From contig JAFIGD010000053.1 in the NCBI GenBank assembly GCA_020831625.1, positions 1-32,787 on the forward strand: a stretch of 32,787 bases of DNA, in the 5' to 3' direction. Each line of letters starts with the position of its first letter. The first letter of the stretch is position 1. The stretch is from Verrucomicrobiota bacterium. Lineage in GTDB: Bacteria > Verrucomicrobiota > Kiritimatiellia > SS1-B-03-39 > UBA6053. The position numbers were made by a program, and so were the translations under genes. Positions 24,560 to 32,619 of this stretch are shown in pieces. The notes under the pieces were generated by a model, which was not told where the DNA came from, did not search any database, and was given only the letters and a program-made list of their open reading frames with translations.

Positions 24560-25038
24560 CGCAGGTAAAGTTCCAGAGCGTCCAACACCTGCAGCGGATT
24601 CTGCTCCCCCTTGTGTACCTTGATCCAGTGCCGCGTCACGTACCCGTCCGATGCCATCAGCGCCACCGTCGGCACCACCCCGTTCCACCGCCCCTGCTTG
24701 CCGCTCGGCGGCACCCAGGCGCTGTAGGCCCGGATCACCTTGCGCTCCTCATCCATCAGCAGCGGAAACGGCAGCGAAAACCGCTTGGAGAATTCCGCGG
24801 ACACCGCCGCATTTTCCGCCCAGACCGCCCACACCGGAACCCCCAGCTTTTGAAACGCCCCCCAATGCTCCCGATACGCGCAGGCCAGCCGCACACTCAT
24901 TTTCTGCTCCATCCCCGGCAGAAACACCAACAACGCCCATTTTCCCCGCAAATCCTCCAGCGCATATTCATCGCCCCTCGCGTCCTTCAGCGAAAACGCG
25001 GGCGCGGGAAAGGGCTGAATAATCGACTTATCCGCCAT
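24556..25038 (-). CDS. Peroxiredoxin-like protein lacking the peroxidatic cysteine
   Basis: The 160-residue product has the thioredoxin-fold AhpC/TSA/Bcp layout: PAPAFSLKDARGDEYALEDLRGKWALLVF, then VPVWAVWAENA, then FSLPFPLLMDEERKVIRAY. In Bcp-like enzymes the motif PGCTxEAC carries the peroxidatic cysteine; here the aligned segment reads MSVRLAC, with Ser48 in place of that cysteine and Cys53 at the second cysteine position. It may not be a peroxidase. It sits in an operon between flavin reductase (9-base gap) and TIGR02757 (ATGA overlap). Confidence 0.8.
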   Translation of the reverse strand: MADKSIIQPFPAPAFSLKDARGDEYALEDLRGKWALLVFLPGMEQKMSVRLACAYREHWGAFQKLGVPVWAVWAENAAVSAEFSKRFSLPFPLLMDEERKVIRAYSAWVPPSGKQGRWNGVVPTVALMASDGYVTRHWIKVHKGEQNPLQVLDALELYLR

Positions 25039-25047
25039 TGCCGCGCG

Positions 25048-25653
25048 TCAGCTCCTCGGCCAGGCCATTTCAAACCGGTCCCGACACCGCACATACCCGT
25101 CCGGCCCCTGCATCCGCCCGATCACCGGGAACGCCTCCGGGTTGATATACTTCGTCACCGGATCCAGAATCCCGTCCCGCACAATCATCTTCCCGCCCAG
25201 CCCCAGGATTATCCGGTTGCCTTTGATCTTCTGAATATCATGCAGCGTGCACTCCAGCGACACCGGCGACTCCGCGATCCGCGGCGTGCGGATTTCAAGA
25301 CTCGCCGCCGTCGTCACCCCCGCCCGCGTCAACTCCGACTCCCCGTACGGCAGACCCGCCGCCGACTCATTCATCGCCTCCGCCACATGCTCATCCACCA
25401 AATTCACCACAAATTCTTTTTCCCGCTCAATATTGCGCACCGTATCCTTCGGCACCCCCGGGGCTTTGTTCCCCACCCCGAAAATCACCAGCGGCGGCGC
25501 GCTCCCGAACACATTGAAAAAACTGAACGGAGCCAAATTCACACTGCCATCTTCATTGAGAGAGCTGATCCAGGCAATCGGGCGGGGCGTCACCAGTGCG
25601 GTCAGCACCTTGTACGCAATATCATTATCATTTCCAGCAAGGTCTAGTTCCAT
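25048..25653 (-). CDS. Flavin reductase family protein
   Basis: The 201-residue product has the FMN-binding split-barrel fold of flavin reductase-like proteins: ALVTPRPIAWISSLNEDGSVNLAPFSFFN at the N-terminus, KDTVRNIEREKEFVVNLVDE in the middle, and ECTLHDIQKIKGNRIILG later. Proteins of this type bind FMN and may supply reduced flavin or act on other substrates; the partner here is unknown. It is the first gene of the minus-strand operon with the peroxiredoxin-like and TIGR02757 genes, which fits a redox role but is not proof. Confidence 0.88.
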   Translation of the reverse strand: MELDLAGNDNDIAYKVLTALVTPRPIAWISSLNEDGSVNLAPFSFFNVFGSAPPLVIFGVGNKAPGVPKDTVRNIEREKEFVVNLVDEHVAEAMNESAAGLPYGESELTRAGVTTAASLEIRTPRIAESPVSLECTLHDIQKIKGNRIILGLGGKMIVRDGILDPVTKYINPEAFPVIGRMQGPDGYVRCRDRFEMAWPRS

Positions 25654-25772
25654 AGTGAACCCCTCTTACACCGATTTCCAAAAACCGAAAATCATTTTCC
25701 AAATAAATTTCAACCCTCTCCCGCCCTTAAAGTGCCCCCACCCGAAACCCAAGAACCTCCCCACATCATATC

Positions 25773-25859
25773 CTTAATCTTAATCTTAATCTTAATCTTA
25801 ATCGTAATCTTAATCGTTATCGTAATCGTAATCGTTATCGTAATCGTTATCGCAATCGA
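25773..25859. repeat. Degenerate hexamer microsatellite
   Basis: About 14 copies of a six-base unit (C or G, T, A or T, ATC) run without a gap between the flavin reductase start and the RM operon. The first units are CTTAAT-type, the later ones CGTAAT/CGTTAT-type. The translated frames are low-complexity isoleucine/valine runs and are not genes. No gene lies in 25654-26029. Confidence 0.9.
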
Positions 25860-25907
25860 ACCCGGTCCCGAAACCGATGACCAGCATGAGCATCACCAAC
25901 ACCCATT

Positions 25908-25986
25908 TTTCCGACAGTCGGAAACCCGCCGCCAACCTTTTCCGAGCGTCGGAAACCCCCTCTCCGCCTTTTCCGAATGTCGGAAA
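25908..25986. repeat. Three 17-bp palindromes with exact 31-bp period upstream of hsdR
   Basis: TTTCCGA-N3-TCGGAAA occurs at 25908-25924, 25939-25955 and 25970-25986. Each is separated by a 14-base C-rich spacer. The last copy is five bases upstream of TTGACA at 25992. The same element occurs twice at 23694-23741. It could be a REP-like element or an operator array. Confidence 0.9.
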
Positions 25987-26029
25987 CGTGGTTGACAATT
26001 ATGACCCTCTGCATAGCGATACAATACCC

Positions 26030-28411
26030 ATGATCAAAAAGGAACTTTCTGAACGCGATATTTGCACCAAGTTCATTACACCCGCTCTGGAAGGGGCCGG
26101 ATGGGATGTCGCGACGCAAATTCGGGAAGAGTTCCAACTGACGAAAGGGCGTATTCTTGTTCGCGGCAAACTCCACACCCGCGCCAAGCATAAACGGGCG
26201 GACTATGTCCTGTTTTACAAGCCGAACATCCCCATCGCCGTCATCGAAGCCAAAGACAACACGCACAGCCTCGGCGACGGCATGCAACAGGCGCTTGGGT
26301 ATGCCGAACTGCTTCAGGTTCCCTTTGTCTTCAGTTCCAACGGCGACGGGTTTCTCTTTCACAACGATCTTGCCTCCGAAGGCACCACCGAGCGCGAACT
26401 GGCCCTGGACGAATTTCCGTCACCAGACACCCTCTGGAAGGCCTGGGCGCGGCATAGGGGTCTGGACGACCGGCAGCATGAGCTGGTGACCCAGGATTAT
26501 TTCAGCGACGGCAGCGACAAGGCTCCCCGGTATTACCAACTGCTGGCCATCAACAAAACCATCGAGGCAATTGCCCGCGGCCAAAACCGCATCCTGCTGG
26601 TCATGGCCACCGGCACCGGAAAAACCTACACCGCCTTCCAGATCATCTGGAGGCTCTGGAAATCCAAGGCAAAAAAACGCATCCTCTTCCTCGCCGACCG
26701 CAATATCCTCGTCGACCAGACCATGACCAACGATTTCAAGCCTTTTGGCTCGGCCATGACCAAAATCAAGAAGCGCCAGGCCAACAAATCCTTCGAAATC
26801 TATCTCTCCCTCTACCAGGCGGTGACCGGGACGGAAGAGGTGCAAAACATCTACAAACAGTTTTCACCCGAGTTCTTCGATCTCATCATCATCGACGAGT
26901 GCCACCGGGGCAGTGCCGCCGAAGACTCCGCCTGGCGTGAGATTCTCGAATATTTTTCCGCCGCCACCCAGATCGGCCTTACCGCCACCCCCAAAGAAAC
27001 CAAAGACGTCTCCAACATCGATTATTTTGGCGACCCCATCTACACCTACTCCCTCCGGCAGGGCATTGAAGACGGGTTCCTCGCCCCTTACAAGGTCGTG
27101 CGCATCGACCTCGACCGGGATCTCGCCGGATGGCGGCCCGACAAAGGCATGCTCGACAAACACGGCCATGTCATCGAAGACCGGATCTACAATCAACAAG
27201 ATTTTGATAAAACTCTTGTCTTGGAAGAGCGCACCCGGCTGGTGGCCCGCAAAATCAGCGAATTTCTCCGCGAGACCGGACGTTTTGACAAAACCATCGT
27301 CTTCTGCGAAAACATCGACCACGCCGAGCGCATGCGCCAGGCCCTGGTAAACGAAAACCCCGATCTGGTTCAAAAAGACCGCCGCTACGTCATGCGCATC
27401 ACCGGCGACAACGAGGAGGGCAAGGCCGAACTCGACAATTTCATCTTCCCCGAGAGCACCTACCCCGTCATCGCCACCACCTCCAAGCTCATGAGCACCG
27501 GAGTCGACGCCCAGACCTGCAAACTGATTGTGCTCGACCAGCGCATCCAGTCCATGACCGAATTCAAACAGATCATCGGACGCGGCACCCGCATCAACGA
27601 GGATTACGGCAAATATTATTTCACCATCATCGACTTCAAAAAAGCCACCGAACTCTTTGCCGACCCCGATTTTGACGGCGACCCCGTGCAGGTCTATGTC
27701 CCTGGACCGGGCGAATCCCCGGTGCCGCCCGATGAGCCGGAGGAATCCAACCAACTGCCCGGCTACCCCGAAACCGGGGATGATCCCGGCCCCTGGGGTC
27801 CTGTGAACGAACCGGAGCCGGAGATGCCGCCCCCCGGCGTCCGCCGGTACGTGGTGGCCGATGTAGAGGTCAAGGTCGCCGCCGAGCGCGTGCAGTACTT
27901 CGATGCCAACGGGAAACTGATCACCGAATCCCTGAAAGAGTACACCCGCAAAGCGCTGGCCAAAGAGTACAGCTCGCTCGACGACTTTCTGCGTCACTGG
28001 AGCCGCGCCGAAAAGAAACAGGTTCTCCTCGACGAGCTGTCGGAACAGGGCGTGTTCTTCGAGGCCCTGGCTGACGAAATCGGACGAAAAACCGGCAAAG
28101 AGTTCGACCCCTTTGATCTGGTCTGTCATGTCGCCTGGGACCAGCCGCCCCTCACCCGCCGCGAGCGGGCCGAACAGGTCAAAAAACGGGACTATTTCAC
28201 CCGCTACGGCGAACAGGCCCGGCGCGTGCTCGAAGCCCTGCTCGACAAATACGCCGATGAAGGCGTCTCCCAGATCGAAGAAACCCGAATCCTCACCATT
28301 TCCCCTTTCACCGATTTCGGCACCCCCATGGAAATCATCCGCGCCTTTGGCGGACTGGAACAATACCAACAAGCCGTCACCGAATTGGAACAGGCCCTCT
28401 ACGGTGCCTAA
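26030..28411 (+). CDS. hsdR: Type I restriction enzyme, R (HsdR) subunit
   Basis: HsdR is the DNA translocase and nuclease of the type I complex with HsdM and HsdS. The 793-residue protein has a PD-(D/E)XK nuclease at the N-terminus (Asp58, then IAVIEAKD with Glu73 and Lys75, QxxxY near 87-91), a Walker A ATGTGKT (193-199), a DECH box (289-292), TATPKET, the helicase C domain with [12 protein letters not shown], a proline-rich linker around 585-640 and an EcoEI-type C-terminal domain. The start is the ATG at 26030, where similarity begins ([15 protein letters not shown]); the frame is open further up through repeats. There is no ribosome-binding site. TTGACA at 25992 suggests a short or absent leader. 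Confidence 0.95.
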   Translation: MIKKELSERDICTKFITPALEGAGWDVATQIREEFQLTKGRILVRGKLHTRAKHKRADYVLFYKPNIPIAVIEAKDNTHSLGDGMQQALGYAELLQVPFVFSSNGDGFLFHNDLASEGTTERELALDEFPSPDTLWKAWARHRGLDDRQHELVTQDYFSDGSDKAPRYYQLLAINKTIEAIARGQNRILLVMATGTGKTYTAFQIIWRLWKSKAKKRILFLADRNILVDQTMTNDFKPFGSAMTKIKKRQANKSFEIYLSLYQAVTGTEEVQNIYKQFSPEFFDLIIIDECHRGSAAEDSAWREILEYFSAATQIGLTATPKETKDVSNIDYFGDPIYTYSLRQGIEDGFLAPYKVVRIDLDRDLAGWRPDKGMLDKHGHVIEDRIYNQQDFDKTLVLEERTRLVARKISEFLRETGRFDKTIVFCENIDHAERMRQALVNENPDLVQKDRRYVMRITGDNEEGKAELDNFIFPESTYPVIATTSKLMSTGVDAQTCKLIVLDQRIQSMTEFKQIIGRGTRINEDYGKYYFTIIDFKKATELFADPDFDGDPVQVYVPGPGESPVPPDEPEESNQLPGYPETGDDPGPWGPVNEPEPEMPPPGVRRYVVADVEVKVAAERVQYFDANGKLITESLKEYTRKALAKEYSSLDDFLRHWSRAEKKQVLLDELSEQGVFFEALADEIGRKTGKEFDPFDLVCHVAWDQPPLTRRERAEQVKKRDYFTRYGEQARRVLEALLDKYADEGVSQIEETRILTISPFTDFGTPMEIIRAFGGLEQYQQAVTELEQALYGA

Positions 28412-28455
28412 CATGAAATCTCACAGAGATACAAAATCCCATTGCTTTCCCCTCT

Positions 28456-28490
28456 CCTCTCCGTGCCTCTGTGCCTCCGTGAGATCCTTT
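28456..28490. repeat. Dispersed CCGTGCCTCTGTGCC repeat between hsdR and hsdM
   Basis: CTCTCCGTGCCTCTGTGCC followed by TCCGTGAGATCC occupies the 104-base hsdR-hsdM gap. Its complement matches, with changes, three segments inside hsdS (30911-30944, 31784-31817 and, in the same orientation as here, 31571-31603). Confidence 0.8.
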
Positions 28491-28515
28491 CTTAACTCTT
28501 AAAACCCTCCCCCCC

Positions 28516-29982
28516 ATGTCCCTCACCTCCCTCATCAAAACCATTCAGGATATCATGCGCAAGGATGTCGGCGTCGACGGCGATGCCCAGCGCATCAGCC
28601 AGATGGTCTGGCTCATTTTCCTGAAAATTTTCGACGACAAAGAGCAGGAATGGCAGCTCACCGAGCCCGGCTACAAATCCCCGCTGCCCGGACGCTTCCG
28701 CTGGAGCAGTTGGGCGCGGGACCCCGAGGGCATGACCGGCGAGGAACTCATCGACTTCGTCAACAACGACCTCTTCCCCGCCCTCAAACGCCTCGCCACC
28801 GCCGCGGGCGTTCCCCCGCGCGGCAAAGTCGTCGGCTCCGTGTTTGAAGACGCCTACAACTACATGAAATCCGGCACCCTGCTGCGGCAGGTCATCAACA
28901 CCATCCAGGCCGATGTCGACTTCAACGTCTCCGGCGACCGGCATCTCTTCAACGACCTCTACGAAAAAATCCTCGCCGACCTCCAGTCCGCCGGAAACGC
29001 GGGAGAATACTATACCCCCCGCGCCGTCACCCGGTTCATGGTCGATATGCTCGATCCCCAACTGGGCGAAAGCCTCCTCGACCCCGCCTGCGGCACCGGC
29101 GGCTTTCTCACCTGCGCCATCGAACACCTCGGCAAACAGATCAAGACCTCCGAAGACCGCCAGCGCCTGCAGGCCGGCATCCACGGCGTGGAGAAAAAGC
29201 CCCTGCCGCACATGCTCGCCATGACCAACCTGATGCTGCACGGCATCGACGTTCCCACCAACATCCGCCACGACAACACCCTCGGCCGCCCCCTCAAAGA
29301 CTACGGCCCCCGCGACCGCGTGGACCTCATCATCACCAATCCACCCTTCGGCGGCATGGAGGAGGACGGCATCGAAAACAACTTCCCCCGCAAATACCAG
29401 ACCCGCGAAACCGCCGACCTCTTCATGGCCCTCATCATGCACCTGCTCCGGCACGACACCGGTCGCGCCGCCGTGGTGCTGCCCGACGGTTTTCTCTTCG
29501 GCGAAGGCACCAAAACCACCCTCAAGCGCGAACTCCTCGAAGAATTCAACCTCCACACCATCGTCCGCCTGCCCAAAGGCGTGTTCGCCCCCTACACCAG
29601 CATTTCCACCAACGTGCTCTTCTTCGAAAAAGGCGGACCCACACGGGACGTCTGGTTCTTCGAACACCCCTATCCCGAAGGCTACAAATCCTACTCCCGC
29701 TCCAAACCCCTCACCATCGCCGAATTCGACCTCGAAAAAGCCTGGTGGGGCGGCAAAGCCCGCAAAGGCCGCAAGACCACCGAACAGGCCTGGAAGATTT
29801 CCGCGAAAGCCCTGGCCGAGCGCAACTACAACCTCGACTCCAAAAACCCGCACGAAAACGAAATCACCCACCGCGATCCCGAAGAACTCATGGCCGAGTA
29901 CCAGCAGATCGTCCAACAGCTCGAAGCCGCCCAACAGGCGCTCAAAGAAGAACTGACGGCCTCTTTGGGGGGCGAGGCATGA
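28516..29982 (+). CDS. hsdM: Type I restriction-modification DNA methyltransferase (HsdM)
   Basis: HsdM transfers methyl groups from S-adenosylmethionine to adenine N6 in the target of the HsdS subunit. The 488-residue protein has the HsdM N-terminal helical domain (QDIMRKDVGVDGDAQRISQ), the SAM-binding motif I DPACGTGGF (189-197) and the catalytic motif IV NPPF (275-278), followed by FLFGEGTKTTLKRELLEEF. No strong ribosome-binding site is seen upstream of 28516. The stop overlaps the next gene as ATGA. Confidence 0.96.
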   Translation: MSLTSLIKTIQDIMRKDVGVDGDAQRISQMVWLIFLKIFDDKEQEWQLTEPGYKSPLPGRFRWSSWARDPEGMTGEELIDFVNNDLFPALKRLATAAGVPPRGKVVGSVFEDAYNYMKSGTLLRQVINTIQADVDFNVSGDRHLFNDLYEKILADLQSAGNAGEYYTPRAVTRFMVDMLDPQLGESLLDPACGTGGFLTCAIEHLGKQIKTSEDRQRLQAGIHGVEKKPLPHMLAMTNLMLHGIDVPTNIRHDNTLGRPLKDYGPRDRVDLIITNPPFGGMEEDGIENNFPRKYQTRETADLFMALIMHLLRHDTGRAAVVLPDGFLFGEGTKTTLKRELLEEFNLHTIVRLPKGVFAPYTSISTNVLFFEKGGPTRDVWFFEHPYPEGYKSYSRSKPLTIAEFDLEKAWWGGKARKGRKTTEQAWKISAKALAERNYNLDSKNPHENEITHRDPEELMAEYQQIVQQLEAAQQALKEELTASLGGEA

Positions 29983-30734
29983 AAAAAGACGGAACCTTTG
30001 CACAGTTGCTCGAGAGCATTCAGGCGGCCCATCAGGAGCTGACGGCTCAGGCGGGACGGGCCGTCAACATCAGCCTGACCCTGCGCAACTGGCTGATCGG
30101 GCAGTATATCGAAGAATATGAACGCAACGGGGTCGATCGGGCTGAATATGGCGAAAAGTGGATGGATAAACTTGCTGAACAGCTTGACAGGCAGGGTGTT
30201 TCCCGCTGCGACCGCCGGGAGCTTTACCGTTATCGACAATTTTATTTGACCTATCCGCAAATTGTGCAAGCACTGCCTGCACAATTCCAACAACTCCACA
30301 TTAAAGGTATCCCTGATTGTGGAGTCGCTGACTCCACAATGCGGCAGGCGGAGATTTCACCATCCCCCGTTGACGGTAAAACGCTGATTTCAAAACTGTC
30401 CTTTACCCATATCAATGAGCTGATCACCCTCGACAATCCCACCCAGCGGGCCTTCTACGAGGCGGAGTGCATCCGTGGAAACTGGTCGGTCCGGGAACTG
30501 AAACGCCAAATCGGAAGTCTCTACTTCGAGAGGTCCGGCCTGTCCCTGGACAAGCAAAAGCTGTCCAAGCTGGCCAATGCAAGCGCCGAGGTCGAGACAT
30601 CCCTGAATATCCGCGATCCGTACATCTTCGAATTTCTTGGCCTCAAGCCTGCCGAAGTGATGAGCGAGTCGCACCTCGAAGAGGGAAAGATTCAAACCTT
30701 TATCGACGCGCAACTTCGGGACGTCACATCATGA
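29979..30734 (+). CDS. DUF1016 N-terminal domain protein without nuclease domain
   Basis: The 251-residue product matches the N-terminal part of the YhcG/DUF1016 family (SLTLRNWLIGQYIEEYERNG, ELYRYRQFYLTYPQI, LSFTHINELITLDNPTQRAFYE and WSVRELKRQIGSLYFERSGL). The usual C-terminal PDDEXK nuclease half is missing: after FEFLGLKP the sequence ends within about 25 residues. The start at 29979 overlaps the hsdM stop as ATGA, and the stop overlaps the hsdS start in the same way, so it is embedded in the RM operon. It may assist or regulate the RM complex. The gene carries two internal palindromes (30261-30285 and 30316-30340). Confidence 0.82.
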   Translation: MKKDGTFAQLLESIQAAHQELTAQAGRAVNISLTLRNWLIGQYIEEYERNGVDRAEYGEKWMDKLAEQLDRQGVSRCDRRELYRYRQFYLTYPQIVQALPAQFQQLHIKGIPDCGVADSTMRQAEISPSPVDGKTLISKLSFTHINELITLDNPTQRAFYEAECIRGNWSVRELKRQIGSLYFERSGLSLDKQKLSKLANASAEVETSLNIRDPYIFEFLGLKPAEVMSESHLEEGKIQTFIDAQLRDVTS

Positions 30735-32443
30735 CAACCGCCCAGCTCCTCGAACAGCACTTCGACACCGCCTTCGCCGCCCCCGACGGCATTCCCAAAC
30801 TGCGCGAACTCATCCTCACCCTCGCCATGCGGGGCAAACTGGTGCCCCAGAACCCCGACGATCCCCCCGCACGCGACCTGCTGAAGGAAATCGAAGCCGA
30901 AAAGAAAAAAGTCTCTCACAAAGGCACGGGGACACGGAGAAAAAACAAAGAACTCCCGCCCATCAAACCCGAGGAAATCCCCTACGAACTGCCGCAGGGC
31001 TGGGAGTGGGTGAGGTTGGGGGGAATCTGCCATGACTGGGGACAAAAAATCCCTGACAAAAAATTCACATACATCGATGTGGGATCAATAGACAATAAAA
31101 TTGGGGCCATTGGGTCAAACACGCAACTACTCGATCCTTCAGAGGCACCTTCACGGGCTCGCAAAATCGTTAAGCCAGGGACAGTGGTCTACTCAACGGT
31201 AAGGCCGTATTTGCTCAACATTGCTATCATAGAGAAAGAATATAACCCTGAGCCTATTGCAAGTACTGCATTTGCCATCCTTCATCCGTTTCGATCAATC
31301 TTGCCCCGATTTCTATACCGCTATTTGCATGCGCCATCATTTATCCAGTACGTTGAAGCATGCCAAAAAGGCGTTGCGTATCCTGCCATAAATGATGGCG
31401 ATTTTTTCAAAGGATTATTCCCCCTCCCACCCCTCCCCGAGCAAAAGCGGATCGTCGAGCGGATTGACCAGTTGATGGCGCGGTGCGATGCCTTGGAGAC
31501 GCTGCGCAGGGAGCGGGAGGAGAAACGCCGCGCCGTCCACGCCGCCGCCATCCGGGAATTGCTGAGGCCTCCTCTCCGTGCCTCCGTGCCTCCGTGCGAG
31601 ACCCCAAATCCCTTCACCTTTCTTTCCCGCCACTTCCGCGAACTTTACACCGACAAACAAAACGTCGCCGAACTCCGCAAAGCCATCCTCCAACTCGCCG
31701 TCATGGGCCGCCTCGTCGAACAAGACCCCAACGACCCGCCCGCCAGCGACCTGCTCAAAGAAATCGAAGCCGAAAAGAAGAAGGTCTCTCACAAAGGCAC
31801 AGGGACACGGAGAAAAAGCAAAGAACTCCCCCCCATCAAACCCGGGGAAGTTCCGTATGAAGTACCGAAGGGGTGGGAGTGGGTGAGGTTTGGAAAAGTG
31901 GCAAACAACCGACTTGGGAAAATGCTCGACAAATCAAAGAATCGAGGAAACCCAAAACCATATTTGCGAAACACCAATGTTCAGTGGCATCAGTTTGTCC
32001 TTGATGATGTAAAAGAGATGAAGTTTGAAGATGATGAGTTAAATGAATTTCGTGTGCTTCCAGGTGATCTGCTCATATGCGAAGGTGGCGAACCTGGGCG
32101 CTGCGCTATATGGAGGAATTCCGAGATGGAAATCTATTTCCAAAAAGCTATTCATAGAGCAAGACCCTCTTCGTGCGTTACTTCTGAATATCTTCAAATT
32201 TGTCTTACCAACGATGCGGGCAATGTTCAGCTTAGCAAATATTTCACAGGGGCAACAATCAAGCATTTCCCGGGTGACAAACTCAATAAATATATTATCC
32301 CCCTCCCCCCCCTCCCCGAGCAACACCGCATCGTCGCCCGGATTGACCAGTTGATGTCTCTGTGCGACGAGCTGGACCGGCAGATTGACACGGCGGACGG
32401 CAAACAGACAGAACTTCTCGAATCCGTGATGGCGGCAGTTTGA
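30731..32443 (+). CDS. hsdS: Type I restriction-modification specificity (HsdS) subunit
   Basis: HsdS reads the two halves of the DNA target for HsdM and HsdR. The 570-residue protein has two target-recognition domains (about 84-235 and 374-525), each closed by PLPPLPEQ(K/H)RIV and followed by a helical conserved region. The two halves begin with the same LLKEIEAEKKK helix. Residues 61-72 and about 352-363 (VSHKGTGTRRK) and 279-291 (LRASVPP) are encoded by dispersed repeats. DNA of both recognition domains is AT-richer than the conserved parts, a sign of domain exchange. The frame is intact. ATG at 30731 overlaps the upstream stop. Confidence 0.95.
   Translation: MTTAQLLEQHFDTAFAAPDGIPKLRELILTLAMRGKLVPQNPDDPPARDLLKEIEAEKKKVSHKGTGTRRKNKELPPIKPEEIPYELPQGWEWVRLGGICHDWGQKIPDKKFTYIDVGSIDNKIGAIGSNTQLLDPSEAPSRARKIVKPGTVVYSTVRPYLLNIAIIEKEYNPEPIASTAFAILHPFRSILPRFLYRYLHAPSFIQYVEACQKGVAYPAINDGDFFKGLFPLPPLPEQKRIVERIDQLMARCDALETLRREREEKRRAVHAAAIRELLRPPLRASVPPCETPNPFTFLSRHFRELYTDKQNVAELRKAILQLAVMGRLVEQDPNDPPASDLLKEIEAEKKKVSHKGTGTRRKSKELPPIKPGEVPYEVPKGWEWVRFGKVANNRLGKMLDKSKNRGNPKPYLRNTNVQWHQFVLDDVKEMKFEDDELNEFRVLPGDLLICEGGEPGRCAIWRNSEMEIYFQKAIHRARPSSCVTSEYLQICLTNDAGNVQLSKYFTGATIKHFPGDKLNKYIIPLPPLPEQHRIVARIDQLMSLCDELDRQIDTADGKQTELLESVMAAV
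30911..30944 (-). repeat. Dispersed repeat copy inside hsdS (first half)
   Basis: CTCTCACAAAGGCACGGGG followed by ACACGGAGAAAAA matches the complement of the intergenic repeat at 28456-28490 and encodes VSHKGTGTRRK in frame. Confidence 0.75.
31571..31603 (+). repeat. Dispersed repeat copy inside hsdS (central linker)
   Basis: CCTCTCCGTGCCTCCGTGCC then TCCGTGCGAGACC is in the same orientation as the copy at 28456-28490. It encodes the proline-rich linker near residues 279-291. Confidence 0.75.
31784..31817 (-). repeat. Dispersed repeat copy inside hsdS (second half)
   Basis: Nearly identical to the copy at 30911-30944 and at the equivalent place in the second half of HsdS, so it probably arose by duplication or gene conversion of the conserved region. 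Confidence 0.75.
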
Positions 32444-32499
32444 GTCTGGAAACGCGGCAGAGAGCTGACGTTCGGGCCGAAGGTCCGAGCCGATACCAG

Positions 32500-32549
32500 C
32501 CCGGTCCGTTCACGGGGGCCGCGTGAGCGGAACCCGTGAACGGGCCGGG
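32500..32549. repeat. 17-bp inverted repeat downstream of hsdS
   Basis: CCCGGTCCGTTCACGGG (32500-32516) pairs with CCCGTGAACGGGCCGGG (32533-32549), one T-G position, around a 16-base loop. It lacks a T run. It is flanked by two imperfect copies of CGGGCCG(A/C)AGGTCCG (near 32473 and 32567). It may stop transcription or be part of a mobile repeat. Confidence 0.75.
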
Positions 32550-32619
32550 AACTCGATGTGACAGATGAGTCGCGGGCCGCAGGTCCGCACAGATTACCGG
32601 GGACTCAGACCTCAGTTTA

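Noticed and set aside
25732-25995. Frame with long Ile/Val runs
   Set aside because: Translation of the hexamer microsatellite and palindromes.
26864-28414. Minus-strand frame opposite hsdR
   Set aside because: Shadow of hsdR, which carries all expected motifs.
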